Shown: positions 14,259-22,146 of the stretch, piece after piece
How the letters are laid out: each line of letters starts with the position of its first letter
Numbering within the stretch: position 1 is the stretch's first letter
Source of the DNA: CBDAKK01 sp965196605
GTDB taxonomy: Bacteria; Spirochaetota; Spirochaetia; WTKD01; G963693115
NCBI GenBank assembly: GCA_965196605.1
Contig: CBDAKK010000008.1
Location: forward strand, 992,001 to 1,056,000
DNA length: 64,000 bases
Reading direction: 5' to 3'
Position numbers and translations under genes: made by a program
Notes under the pieces: model-generated
What the model was told of the DNA's origin: nothing
What the model saw: only the letters and a program-made list of their open reading frames with translations
Databases searched by the model: none

Positions 14259-15623
14259 GTGTTGCGGAGCATGCGCACCTACCTTCGTAGCGTGAGCAAG
14301 GCACGCGCTCAAGAGCGCGCACGAGCGATGAAGCCGACGAGCGCATATTTTGATTACAGAACTATGCTCGGCTTTGTTCGCATTATTGAGCGGGGCTTAC
14401 TGGGTGCATTCTTCTTAGGTGTGAAGCACGCAAGGCCAAAACAGATTGTGCTCGCAGATGATTGGCCTCAGGCCGTCTTAGAAAACCATGTGAACTTTGA
14501 AGAAGCCGAACGCATCGTGCGTTCGCAGATACCCGTAACGAAGGCTGAGTTTTCTACGCTTGAAAAACAGATGCGATATCGCGCCTTTACTGTAGCAGCA
14601 CTCACATCGCTTGACGCTATCAATGCCGTGCGTAAGCAGATACTACGCTCGTTAAGAGGCGGTATGAACTTGCAACAGTTTATTAAAGAAACAAGCGATG
14701 TGTCACTCTTGAACGCGGCGGGCTTTGCGCGTATCAAGCCGTGGTACTGGGAGACCGTATTTCGCACGAATTTGCATACTGCGTACTCCGCGGGACGCGC
14801 GCTTCAAGATACAAAGACGCCTCCGCGCTTTTATAAGTTTAGCGCGAACATCGACTCGCGTACTTCTGCCATATGCAGCGCGCGTAATGGCATTGTGCGT
14901 AAAGCGACTGACCCCTATTGGGATAGCAACACGCCGCCGCTCCACCACAATTGTCGCAGTACTCGCATCGGTATTTCTGAAACTTTGGCAGAGGCCTATG
15001 ATATTACCGAGACGCCCCTGCCCACGAAGGCGCGCCCGGCACAAAGGGGCTTCGGTGCAAACCCGCTTCAAAAAGAAAACTTTTGGAAGCTTACCCCCGC
15101 GATGAAACAGCGCGCGATTTCCTATGGCATGGCGGGCGATATCGTCCACCTTGCGCATATGCTCGGGATGAATAACTATGCACTTGAGTTAGTGCGCGGT
15201 ACGAATATTATAAAACGATATGAAAACGGCGGGCGTGTCCATGAAGCTCAAAACAGGGAGGAAAAATCGAAACATCAAAAACGCGTACGCGCTAGTGAGC
15301 GCGAGAGTGCCGATGCGCTTGCCCAGCGTCGTGAAAAAGTGTACCTGCTTCCAGAGACGAAAACTCCGGGTATCAAAAACCCCGATGCTATTGTGGGAGA
15401 TAAGATGTTTGACTTCAAAAGTGTTTCTTCTACAAATGCTAAAAATATAGCAAAACTCATTTACAATACAAGCAGAGACCAAGCTCAAAATGTGATGATA
15501 CGCATTGGTGATGCGGTAAATCTTGAAACGTTAAAAACTGAGTTACATGGGCAAAGAACAAAATATATTCATCAGGTGTGGATACTGCAGGGTGATAAGT
15601 TGACAAAGTTGATTTATAAATAA
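14259..15623 (+). CDS. MuF head morphogenesis protein with C-terminal CdiA-like nuclease toxin domain
   Basis: The frame is open from 14106, but no ribosome site is visible and the first ATG is at 14271, so translation probably enters by frameshift from the portal. The first ~60 residues look like the missing portal C-terminus. A MuF/gpF minor head domain follows (residues ~75-250): IPVTKAEF, RAFTVAALTSLD, VFRTNLHTAYSAGR, then a CxxxNG segment and PLHHNCRSTR, the motifs of this capsid family. After a linker, the last ~110 residues form a separate domain with LPETKTPGIKNPDAIVGD and FDFKSV, matching the NPD...DxK pattern of the CdiA-CT/PD-(D/E)xK-like toxin nucleases. Phage MuF proteins with exchangeable C-terminal toxins are a known polymorphic-toxin class. 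No immunity gene is evident downstream. Confidence 0.8.
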   Translation: MLRSMRTYLRSVSKARAQERARAMKPTSAYFDYRTMLGFVRIIERGLLGAFFLGVKHARPKQIVLADDWPQAVLENHVNFEEAERIVRSQIPVTKAEFSTLEKQMRYRAFTVAALTSLDAINAVRKQILRSLRGGMNLQQFIKETSDVSLLNAAGFARIKPWYWETVFRTNLHTAYSAGRALQDTKTPPRFYKFSANIDSRTSAICSARNGIVRKATDPYWDSNTPPLHHNCRSTRIGISETLAEAYDITETPLPTKARPAQRGFGANPLQKENFWKLTPAMKQRAISYGMAGDIVHLAHMLGMNNYALELVRGTNIIKRYENGGRVHEAQNREEKSKHQKRVRASERESADALAQRREKVYLLPETKTPGIKNPDAIVGDKMFDFKSVSSTNAKNIAKLIYNTSRDQAQNVMIRIGDAVNLETLKTELHGQRTKYIHQVWILQGDKLTKLIYK

Positions 15624-15627
15624 AAAT

Positions 15628-15651
15628 GCCAGACCCATAGAAGGGGCTGGC
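15628..15651 (+). terminator. hairpin after the MuF-toxin gene
   Basis: GCCAGACCC and GGGGCTGGC pair over eight of nine positions around a six-base loop, starting four bases after the stop codon. It lacks a clear U-tract on the plus strand, so termination may be Rho-dependent or partial. It closes the phage packaging operon. Confidence 0.5.
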
Positions 15652-15829
15652 GCACTGGCCGTGATCACTCACAGCACCACTAACAATATACGACTATTAT
15701 GTGCGGGTGTCAAGTGTATGAAGAGAACATACGCGCGTAGGGTTAAAGTAAAGAGCCATACATTTTTTTGCAGATTGGATTTTTGTGTACAAGTGTATGG
15801 CACGTTAGACTTTGCATGTTTCTCTAAAA

Positions 15830-16126
15830 TCACAAATATTTTATAAACTTGATTATTCGTAATAGCTTATTTTTTATTTTTACAAATACGTGAAAAAAGA
15901 TAGAATGTCCAAAGTACCATGTAATAAGAAAAAGAACAAAAAATACAATATTACGAAATTCTACACTTACAATCATGATAGGAATAACCATTCCTATCAT
16001 TGATATTAATGTCAATACAAAAAATTTAAGTGAATATCCGTAAGAAGGAGCAAGAAACAAACATAATACCGTGAATACTAGGGTTGCAACAATATAAATA
16101 ACAGCAAGCACTATGTTGAATTCCAT
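15830..16126 (-). CDS. small multi-helix membrane protein of unknown function
   Basis: About 98 residues starting MEFNIVLAVIYIVATL, with four hydrophobic segments and a basic C-terminal tail (KIKNKLLRIIKFIKYL). A longer frame starts at a TTG near 16255, but the extra part does not resemble a protein start. It points toward the phage operon and faces the toxin gene. I recognise no family. A membrane immunity protein would not suit a cytoplasmic nuclease toxin, so an immunity role is unlikely though not excluded. Confidence 0.45.
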   Translation of the reverse strand: MEFNIVLAVIYIVATLVFTVLCLFLAPSYGYSLKFFVLTLISMIGMVIPIMIVSVEFRNIVFFVLFLITWYFGHSIFFHVFVKIKNKLLRIIKFIKYL

Positions 16127-16322
16127 GAAATTAATGATACTACAAAAATAAAAAAGAGTATAGATGGATGGATGTTTATACCCGTTTCTAGGTGCCAAAA
16201 AATGAAACAATGTCACGTAAAAAAACGTGTATTTTTGAGCAATCCATTTTTGCAAAATTGGAGCGGCAAATTTCTACAGCCGAGTGATTTTCGTGCAAAA
16301 AAATACTAATAAAAGGCTGTTG

Positions 16323-16342
16323 GTGTATACTCTATTATACAC
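16323..16342. promoter_or_regulatory. inverted repeat upstream of the membrane protein gene
   Basis: GTGTATA-CTCTAT-TATACAC is a perfect seven-base inverted repeat with a six-base spacer. It lies about 200 bases upstream of the minus-strand gene and 80 bases before the cysA remnant. The TATA-like arms could be part of divergent promoters or a repressor site. Confidence 0.3.
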
Positions 16343-16411
16343 TTCTTGTGTTTCAAGAGGCTACAGTGCTTCCCATTCTCACTTTGAGTTGGATTTTTTG
16401 TCGCATATTTA

Positions 16412-16843
16412 GTTGGATTTTACAATGGGCATCCGCGCGAGATCTACCGCGCTCCCGCAAGCTCCTTTGTCTACGAATTTTTGGGTGCCGTGAATGTATT
16501 CCGAGGCAGGTTTAAAGACCATCATTTAGTGCATTTTACCGTAAACAAGGAAGAAACACCTATAACGGATTCAACAGAGCAATTGTATGTACGTCCACAC
16601 GAAATACAAGTCTACCCCGCAGAAGAGAAGCATGTGGGCGACTTGCGCGGTGTTATTATTAGAGTGCGCTTTGTGGCAAACACGGTGTTTTTAGAAATAA
16701 AACTACGCCTTGAACAGGCAAACGAAACGAGCGAAGAGCAACTGGTGGAAGCAAGCATTACGGAAGAGCAATGGGAAGCACACAAGTTTAAACTCGGCGA
16801 TGCAGTGAACGTGCGCATAAAAAACGCTACTAGTTTTGATTGA
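16412..16843 (+). pseudogene. cysA: 3' remnant of a sulfate/molybdate ABC transporter ATPase gene
   Basis: The frame opens just after a stop at 16409-16411 and reads PREIYRAPASSFVYEFLGAV, then VFRGRF and YVRPHEIQVYP. These are the end of the ABC ATPase domain and the TOBE-like regulatory domain of CysA-type proteins. Walker A, signature and Walker B motifs are all missing, so only about 140 of roughly 350 codons remain. A secondary TTG start at 16481 is formally possible but would make only the TOBE domain. The break faces the prophage-derived region, which suggests that phage insertion or a later deletion removed the 5' part. Confidence 0.75.
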
Positions 16844-16890
16844 GTTATAGTGTGGTTTGACTATTGTTTGCGTGTATTTTCTCAATTGAC

Positions 16891-16920
16891 TTGACGGCTG
16901 CACAATGAGAACATTACAAT
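16891..16920 (+). promoter_or_regulatory. sigma-70 promoter of rplS
   Basis: TTGACG at 16891-16896 and TACAAT at 16915-16920 are separated by 18 bases, 49 bases before the rplS start codon. Confidence 0.6.
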
Positions 16921-16968
16921 AATAGAAACCACGTATTGTAGTGGCCTATGAAAATATGAAGGATTTTT

Positions 16969-17334
16969 ATGAGTGAACAATTAGTAAAAAAAGCAACGCA
17001 CACCTTTATAAGAGACGACATTGCGTCTTTTAATGTGGGCGATAGAATAGTAGTACATTTTAAAATTGTAGAAGGCACAACTGAGCGTATACAGTTGTAC
17101 GAAGGCATTGTAATTTCAAAACGAGGCGCAGGAGTGAGCGCAAGCTTTACGGTACGCAAAATATCTTCGGGAGTGGGAGTAGAACGTATTTTCCCTGCGC
17201 ATTCTCCGCGCATAGAAAAAATTCAAGTGCTCCGACAAGGCAAGGTACGGAGAGCAAAGCTTTACTACATACGCAAGCGCATTGGCAAGGCTTCAATGAA
17301 GATAAAAGAAAAGCGCGTGGTAAAAAAGACATAA
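16969..17334 (+). CDS. rplS: 50S ribosomal protein L19
   Basis: 121 residues with the full L19 pattern: FNVGDRIVVHFKIVEGTTER near residue 24, IQLYEGIVISKRG, FTVRKISSGVGVERIFP and the basic end KRIGKASMKIKEKR. It sits at the 30S/50S interface of the ribosome. GAAGGA precedes the ATG. It is not next to rpsP, rimM and trmD, which often precede it; instead the upstream neighbour is the cysA remnant, so gene order has been disturbed here. Confidence 0.97.
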   Translation: MSEQLVKKATHTFIRDDIASFNVGDRIVVHFKIVEGTTERIQLYEGIVISKRGAGVSASFTVRKISSGVGVERIFPAHSPRIEKIQVLRQGKVRRAKLYYIRKRIGKASMKIKEKRVVKKT

Positions 17335-17402
17335 AACTCAAGGCTTGTTCTTTATAATTTTTATGCCTATTCATTACACAGTAAGCATGCCGCAAGGTGC
17401 TG

Positions 17403-18596
17403 GTGTGCTTTGTGTATATGTTGAATAGGTGTTTTTTCTTTTTTTTAGTAATTGTATTTCTCATACTTTTTATAGGCTGCGATGACGCTTCGCTTAAAAA
17501 GAAGGCAGATGTAGTACAGCTTGAGGGCATTTCAAGTGATGTAGTTCCGTTTGCGCAGTCTATAAGCGCACAAGACTGGCGGCGTCATTTGCAAATAATC
17601 GCTTCTGACGCTTATGAAGGTAGGCCGCACGGAAGTACGCAAATTACGCAATATCTCAAAGATTTCTATGAAAATGAGAAAATACCCTCACCAAAAGCTA
17701 CTGGTGACTATTTTCAAAAAATTCCCAAAGCGTATATAGCGAGACACCTCTCTGTCTTCAGTAAAATATATTTGAGATTGACTCAACACATGCTAAGGGA
17801 TAATGAACGTTTTTCGTCTTCTCATGTTTCAGACATAGAAGCAGATACTAGCAAAATAAAAGATGATAGCAATGTTATTGCATATATTAAGGGCGGCGAA
17901 AAACCCGAGGAAGTTGTTGTTATAACGGCACACATGGATCATCTTGGAAATATTTGCCCTAGTCGTTATGGTGTGTTTTTTTCTGCCTCTGCTAGGTTTG
18001 TTCATGTCCCTGCTCGTACTGGTTGTACAAAAACCATATACAATGGCGCGGATGATAACGGCTCCGGAACGGTGGCACTCTTGGAAATTGCCGAGGCCTT
18101 CAAAAGGGCTCAGGAAGCGGGAGTTGTACCGAAGCGTTCGGTTGCATTTATTCACTTTGCGGTAGAAGAGGCGGGGCTATTGGGGTCAAGATATTACATA
18201 GAAAACCCGGTCTTTACTTTGAAAAATACCGTTTTAAATCTAAACCTCGATATGGTGGGGAGGGTGGATACAAAACACAGTTCTAACCCTAACTATGTAT
18301 ATGTCATAGGTGCCGATATTATCAGTACCCGCGTGAGAAAAATACACGAACTGATTAACAAAAAATATGTGCGGCTTACTTTAGAGCATTCAAATGAAAG
18401 TGTTCATCGTTCAGATCAACATCACTTTATAAAGAAAAATATTCCCGCTATATTTTACACAAACGGCACTCATGATGATTATCATAAGCCAACTGATGAC
18501 GCGGATAAAATAAATTACCAAGTACTTGAGAAGCGCACACGCCTTGCATATTACGCTGCGTGGGAATTTGCAAACAGAACACAAAAAATAAAATAA
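17403..18596 (+). CDS. M28-family zinc aminopeptidase lipoprotein
   Basis: About 397 residues. The GTG at 17403 is chosen because AAGG lies five bases upstream; GTG 17397 and ATG 17418 are alternatives. A hydrophobic leader ends in LFIGC, a lipobox, so the protein is probably anchored in a membrane. The metal-binding and catalytic residues of co-catalytic zinc peptidases are visible: HMDHLG near residue 177, NGADDNGSG near 215, EEAGLLGS near 257, LDMVGR near 282 and DYHKPTDD near 361. It would release N-terminal amino acids from peptides. The gene is separate from its neighbours and convergent with the minus-strand operon. Confidence 0.85.
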   Translation: MCFVYMLNRCFFFFLVIVFLILFIGCDDASLKKKADVVQLEGISSDVVPFAQSISAQDWRRHLQIIASDAYEGRPHGSTQITQYLKDFYENEKIPSPKATGDYFQKIPKAYIARHLSVFSKIYLRLTQHMLRDNERFSSSHVSDIEADTSKIKDDSNVIAYIKGGEKPEEVVVITAHMDHLGNICPSRYGVFFSASARFVHVPARTGCTKTIYNGADDNGSGTVALLEIAEAFKRAQEAGVVPKRSVAFIHFAVEEAGLLGSRYYIENPVFTLKNTVLNLNLDMVGRVDTKHSSNPNYVYVIGADIISTRVRKIHELINKKYVRLTLEHSNESVHRSDQHHFIKKNIPAIFYTNGTHDDYHKPTDDADKINYQVLEKRTRLAYYAAWEFANRTQKIK

Positions 18597-18743
18597 GACT
18601 TTCCTTTGCACATGGACATATTTACCATGCTTTTGCTACATGCCACGCATACGTAGCATGGCGCTTAATACTTGTACATGTAGCATTGTGTTTCTCTATA
18701 TCACTACAGTTCGCAACTTGTTTTACGCTACCCCACGCAAAAC

Positions 18744-18760
18744 AAGCAGCGAGGCTGCTT
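18744..18760 (-). terminator. hairpin at the end of the minus-strand sugar operon
   Basis: AAGCAGC-GAG-GCTGCTT is a perfect seven-base stem six bases past the stop codon of the last operon gene. On the minus strand it is followed by GTTTTG, consistent with an intrinsic terminator. Confidence 0.55.
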
Positions 18761-18766
18761 CTAAAA

Positions 18767-19912
18767 TTACGGCGCCATTCGCGGAGTCTCGACCCACGCG
18801 CGCTTTTCCCACGACTGGAGCGCGGACTCTGCAATTTGTATTCCCCGCACTCCTGCGCCCAAGTCGTAAGGAAATTCTTCATTATTATAGACATGTTTTA
18901 AAAACAACTCCCACTGCACCTTAAAGGCATTGTCATACAGTTCTGTCTCAGGCATTTTTGTCCAGCCATCAAAAAAAGAAAGCTTTTGCGCTATGTCGGG
19001 GTTCCACACAGCCTTAGGCGTCATGCTCTGTTCTTGAATCCAGCAATCGCGTAAGCCCACTATCGCGCTCCCGTTCTCTCCATCAACCTGCAAGGTAAGC
19101 AGGTCGTCCCTGCGTACGCGCACGCACCAGCTTGCGTTAAAGTGACAAATGGTCTCATTAACAAGCTCAAAGGTCGTATAGGACGCGTCATCTGCCGTGC
19201 ACGCATAGGGGGCATGCTGCTCATCCCAACGCTTTGACACATGCGTTGCCCCCAAAGACGTAAGCGCGCGTATTTGACCAAACAAGTTTTCAATAATGTA
19301 CTGAAAGTGACAAAGCATGTCTATGATAATGCCGCCTCCATCCTCCTTACGGTAGTTCCATGAGGGACGTTGACATGTTTGATAGTTGCCATCAAAAACC
19401 CAATAGCCAAACTCACCGCGCACGGAAAATAGCCTTCCAAAAAAACCACTGTTCAAAAGCAGCTTCAATTTCATAAATCCGGGCAACCACAGCTTATCCT
19501 GTACCACCCCGTGCTTTACTCCCGCGTCCTTCGCGTGCTTGTGCAAGCTTAGCGCTTCTTCCACATTGCTCCCTATGGGTTTCTCACAATATATCGCCTT
19601 GCCCGCATCAATTGCCTTGTGCTCTGCCTCGGCGCGCCGCTCCGTCACTTGCGCATCAAAGTAAATTTCATTCCTCTCATCGCGCAGGCAGGCTTCCAAA
19701 TCCGTAGAAACATCCGCTATGCCATAACGCTCTGCTAAGTTACGCAATTTCTGCTCATTCCTCCCCAGCAGCACCGGGCGCGGCATGAGAACATCATTGC
19801 CTACGACAAGCCCTCCCTGCTCACGCAGCGCCACAATTGAACGCGCCAAGTGCTGTTTGGTGCCCATTCTGCCCGTAACTCCATTCATTATTATTCCAAC
19901 TTCTTTTCTCAT
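18767..19912 (-). CDS. Gfo/Idh/MocA-family oxidoreductase (first of two)
   Basis: 381 residues. The N-terminal Rossmann fold has an unusual nucleotide loop (GIIMNGVTGRMGTKQHL) followed by VLLGRNEQKL, and the family marker YCEKPIGSN at about residue 110 carries the catalytic-region Lys of the EKP motif. The C-terminal half contains GGGIIIDMLCHFQYIIE, the usual glycine/histidine segment of the substrate domain. It would oxidise or reduce a sugar or sugar acid with NAD(P). It is the last gene of the operon and overlaps the TIM-barrel gene by four bases. The exact substrate cannot be told from sequence. Confidence 0.85.
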   Translation of the reverse strand: MRKEVGIIMNGVTGRMGTKQHLARSIVALREQGGLVVGNDVLMPRPVLLGRNEQKLRNLAERYGIADVSTDLEACLRDERNEIYFDAQVTERRAEAEHKAIDAGKAIYCEKPIGSNVEEALSLHKHAKDAGVKHGVVQDKLWLPGFMKLKLLLNSGFFGRLFSVRGEFGYWVFDGNYQTCQRPSWNYRKEDGGGIIIDMLCHFQYIIENLFGQIRALTSLGATHVSKRWDEQHAPYACTADDASYTTFELVNETICHFNASWCVRVRRDDLLTLQVDGENGSAIVGLRDCWIQEQSMTPKAVWNPDIAQKLSFFDGWTKMPETELYDNAFKVQWELFLKHVYNNEEFPYDLGAGVRGIQIAESALQSWEKRAWVETPRMAP

Positions 19913-20745
19913 ACATCCTCCTCGCGCATGTTTTTATACGCCTCAATTATGTTTTGTAAAAACTGATGCTGGTCGCGTGCCCAGTGCCGTGTAGAAAATA
20001 TCTCCACTTCGTCAAAGCCCGAAAAGCCCGCATCGTGCATCCATTGTCTTATTTGTGCGTTTGGAATACACCCCTCTCCCATGAGCCCGCGGTCGCTCAA
20101 CATGTCTTCCATGGCCGTCTTCCAATCGCACATGTGAAAGGCCTTCAAATACCCGCTGCGCCCACTGCGCAAAATTTCACTTTGCAAGCAGTCGTCCCAC
20201 CATGTGTGGTAAACATCCACGGCTACGCCCACATGCGTGGAAGCAAGCGCGTCGCACATGTCGTTTGCTTGAGTTAAGGTTGTGACAGCAGAGCGACTGT
20301 CCGCGTACATGGGGTGCAGGGGCTCTATTGCAAGTGTAATGTCCGCTTCCCTTGCTTGGGGCAGAATGGCAGCTATGCCTTCGGTAATGTACTTGCGCGC
20401 CTCAACCAAAGGCACAGCGGGAGAGGCACCACAAACCAAGACAATGGTAGGCGTACCCAATTCATACGCCAAGGCTATTTCGCGCATGTTCCGCGCTATC
20501 GCCTCATCGCGCAGCGCCTTGTCATCAGAAACAAAAAAACCACCTCTACAAAGCGCAACAGGCGTAATAGCGTGGTCTTGCAACAAACTGCGCGCCTCTG
20601 CTACTGAGCAGTCTTCCAGCAGTTCCTTCCAAATAGTAATGCCACTAACACCCTGCGCGCTAAAATTTTCAACGCACTCCTTCAAGCTCCAAGGCTTTGT
20701 GGTTATCGTATGAATGCACAAAGTATCTAAGCTCGTTTTATCCAT
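19909..20745 (-). CDS. sugar phosphate isomerase/epimerase-like TIM-barrel protein
   Basis: 278 residues of the AP-endonuclease-2/xylose-isomerase-like TIM barrel family. Visible features: LCIHTITTKPWSLKECVENF at the start, metal-ligand type residues in LAIEPLHPMY (near 144), VGVAVDVYHTWWD (near 175) and FDEVEIFS near the end. Such enzymes isomerise or epimerise keto sugars or inositol-type compounds. It overlaps both neighbours (8 bases with the GH88 gene, 4 with the oxidoreductase), so it is translated with them. Confidence 0.8.
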   Translation of the reverse strand: MDKTSLDTLCIHTITTKPWSLKECVENFSAQGVSGITIWKELLEDCSVAEARSLLQDHAITPVALCRGGFFVSDDKALRDEAIARNMREIALAYELGTPTIVLVCGASPAVPLVEARKYITEGIAAILPQAREADITLAIEPLHPMYADSRSAVTTLTQANDMCDALASTHVGVAVDVYHTWWDDCLQSEILRSGRSGYLKAFHMCDWKTAMEDMLSDRGLMGEGCIPNAQIRQWMHDAGFSGFDEVEIFSTRHWARDQHQFLQNIIEAYKNMREEDV

Positions 20746-22123
20746 AATTCAGCATCTCCTTCCAGCCAAAGGTATAATCCTTTCCTTGCGCTAGTTTGTT
20801 AAGATAGGCCGCCAATTCCATAAGGTGGTAGTCCCCCCACATAGAGGACTCACCATAGGGAGTTTTGCTACCTTCCGGAACATAATCCCATGCATTGGGG
20901 TGGTGATAAATAGAGTGTAAAAGCAAGCCTTCGTGTTTCGCATCCTCCGAAATATACGGGGATTCCATCAGCCTTTGAGCTACGGTAAGTCCCGCTTGAA
21001 AATAATCCGCGCCAGCTTTGGTGTTGCCCATGTAGCGCCCAAGGCGTAGCAGCCCCTGCGCGGCAATGGCGGCTGCGGAGCTATCAACGGGTTCATGCTG
21101 ATTAAAGGGGTCTGCATCCCGTTCCTTGTAATCTTCTATGTTCTGAAGAGAGGGTGCGCCAGTGTCCAAATAGGGAATCCCGTCCCGCGGCATATGTTCA
21201 ATGTAAAAATCAGCAGTCGCGCACGCGGTTTCTAAAAACAAGGCAAGTACCGTCTCCTTGCTACGCCGAAAGCCTTCAAATTCATAGGGGGATACGCTAT
21301 TGAGATATTCCAATTGCTCGGCATACCCACACAAAATCCACGCATGCCCGCGCGTCCATGTGGTAAAGGGAGAAAACCCCTGCTGTGAATTTGGGCAGCG
21401 GTAGGCTCCACTACGCACATTAAACAACGACTCATGTGCAACTCTACCGCGCAGGTCATAGGCGTCTCTCTTGTTTCCAAAATACACGTTGTAGGTGCTC
21501 GTAGCCTCCGCATGTAGAATAAGCCTCTCAAGCAAAGAGACCGCGGCATCTTGTTCGCTCTTAAGACTGTGTCCAAGCAGGTGGCTCAAAGCCAAGGCAC
21601 GCATAGAGCGAATGGTATCAGCAAAAAGCGAATGCGCGCCATTAAAGGAATGCACAAAGCCGCTGTCCTTTGTTATGTGCGTCCACCTGCTTGCTTGCAC
21701 CGCACCACTTACGCGTAAAGCAAGCTCGTAAAAATTACGCTCCCACTCATTTTCAGGAATGCGCTTTTCGTTCATAAGCCGCAGCAAGTTTCCATAGGTG
21801 CTGACATTATTAAAGCCATGGTCATGCACGCCCGTATGCGTCAAATGAGTCGCCATGGTTCTAACGCACGCCTTCCTTCCAAGCTCCAAAAAGGCCTCGT
21901 CCTCATCAATTTCAAAAACCAAAAGCGGCAGCCCGACTTGAAACCCACGCGTCCATTCCGTCCAACTCCGCGAGGTGTACAAGCCTGCTTGAGTAAACAC
22001 GGGCGTCCCCCATTCATCCTTCCAGCGCTTATCCAGCGCTGTAATTTTTGCCTTTGCACGTTTGTTTAGTTCCATAACGCGCGGCTGCAAACCTTCTAGG
22101 CTTACATTTCTATCTATGTTCAT
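20738..22123 (-). CDS. glycoside hydrolase family 88-like unsaturated uronyl hydrolase
   Basis: 461 residues with an all-helical (alpha/alpha)6 pattern. Motifs of the GH88/unsaturated glucuronyl hydrolase group are visible: HDHGFNNVSTYG near residue 98, TWTRGHAWILCGYAEQ near 258, IPYLDTGAP, and PVDSSAAAIAAQGLLRLG near 347. The family removes the 4,5-unsaturated uronic acid left by polysaccharide lyases. No signal peptide is present, so it acts on imported oligosaccharide in the cytoplasm. Together with the ABC transporter this is the main clue that the operon handles lyase-derived uronides. Confidence 0.8.
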   Translation of the reverse strand: MNIDRNVSLEGLQPRVMELNKRAKAKITALDKRWKDEWGTPVFTQAGLYTSRSWTEWTRGFQVGLPLLVFEIDEDEAFLELGRKACVRTMATHLTHTGVHDHGFNNVSTYGNLLRLMNEKRIPENEWERNFYELALRVSGAVQASRWTHITKDSGFVHSFNGAHSLFADTIRSMRALALSHLLGHSLKSEQDAAVSLLERLILHAEATSTYNVYFGNKRDAYDLRGRVAHESLFNVRSGAYRCPNSQQGFSPFTTWTRGHAWILCGYAEQLEYLNSVSPYEFEGFRRSKETVLALFLETACATADFYIEHMPRDGIPYLDTGAPSLQNIEDYKERDADPFNQHEPVDSSAAAIAAQGLLRLGRYMGNTKAGADYFQAGLTVAQRLMESPYISEDAKHEGLLLHSIYHHPNAWDYVPEGSKTPYGESSMWGDYHLMELAAYLNKLAQGKDYTFGWKEMLNYG

Positions 22124-22146
22124 AGTTCCTCCTTATCTAAATTTCA

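Noticed and set aside
15661..15846. A 61-codon plus-strand ORF after the toxin gene as immunity gene
   Set aside because: Cys/Thr-rich composition without a fold-like pattern and no ribosome site; it is mentioned only as a remote option.
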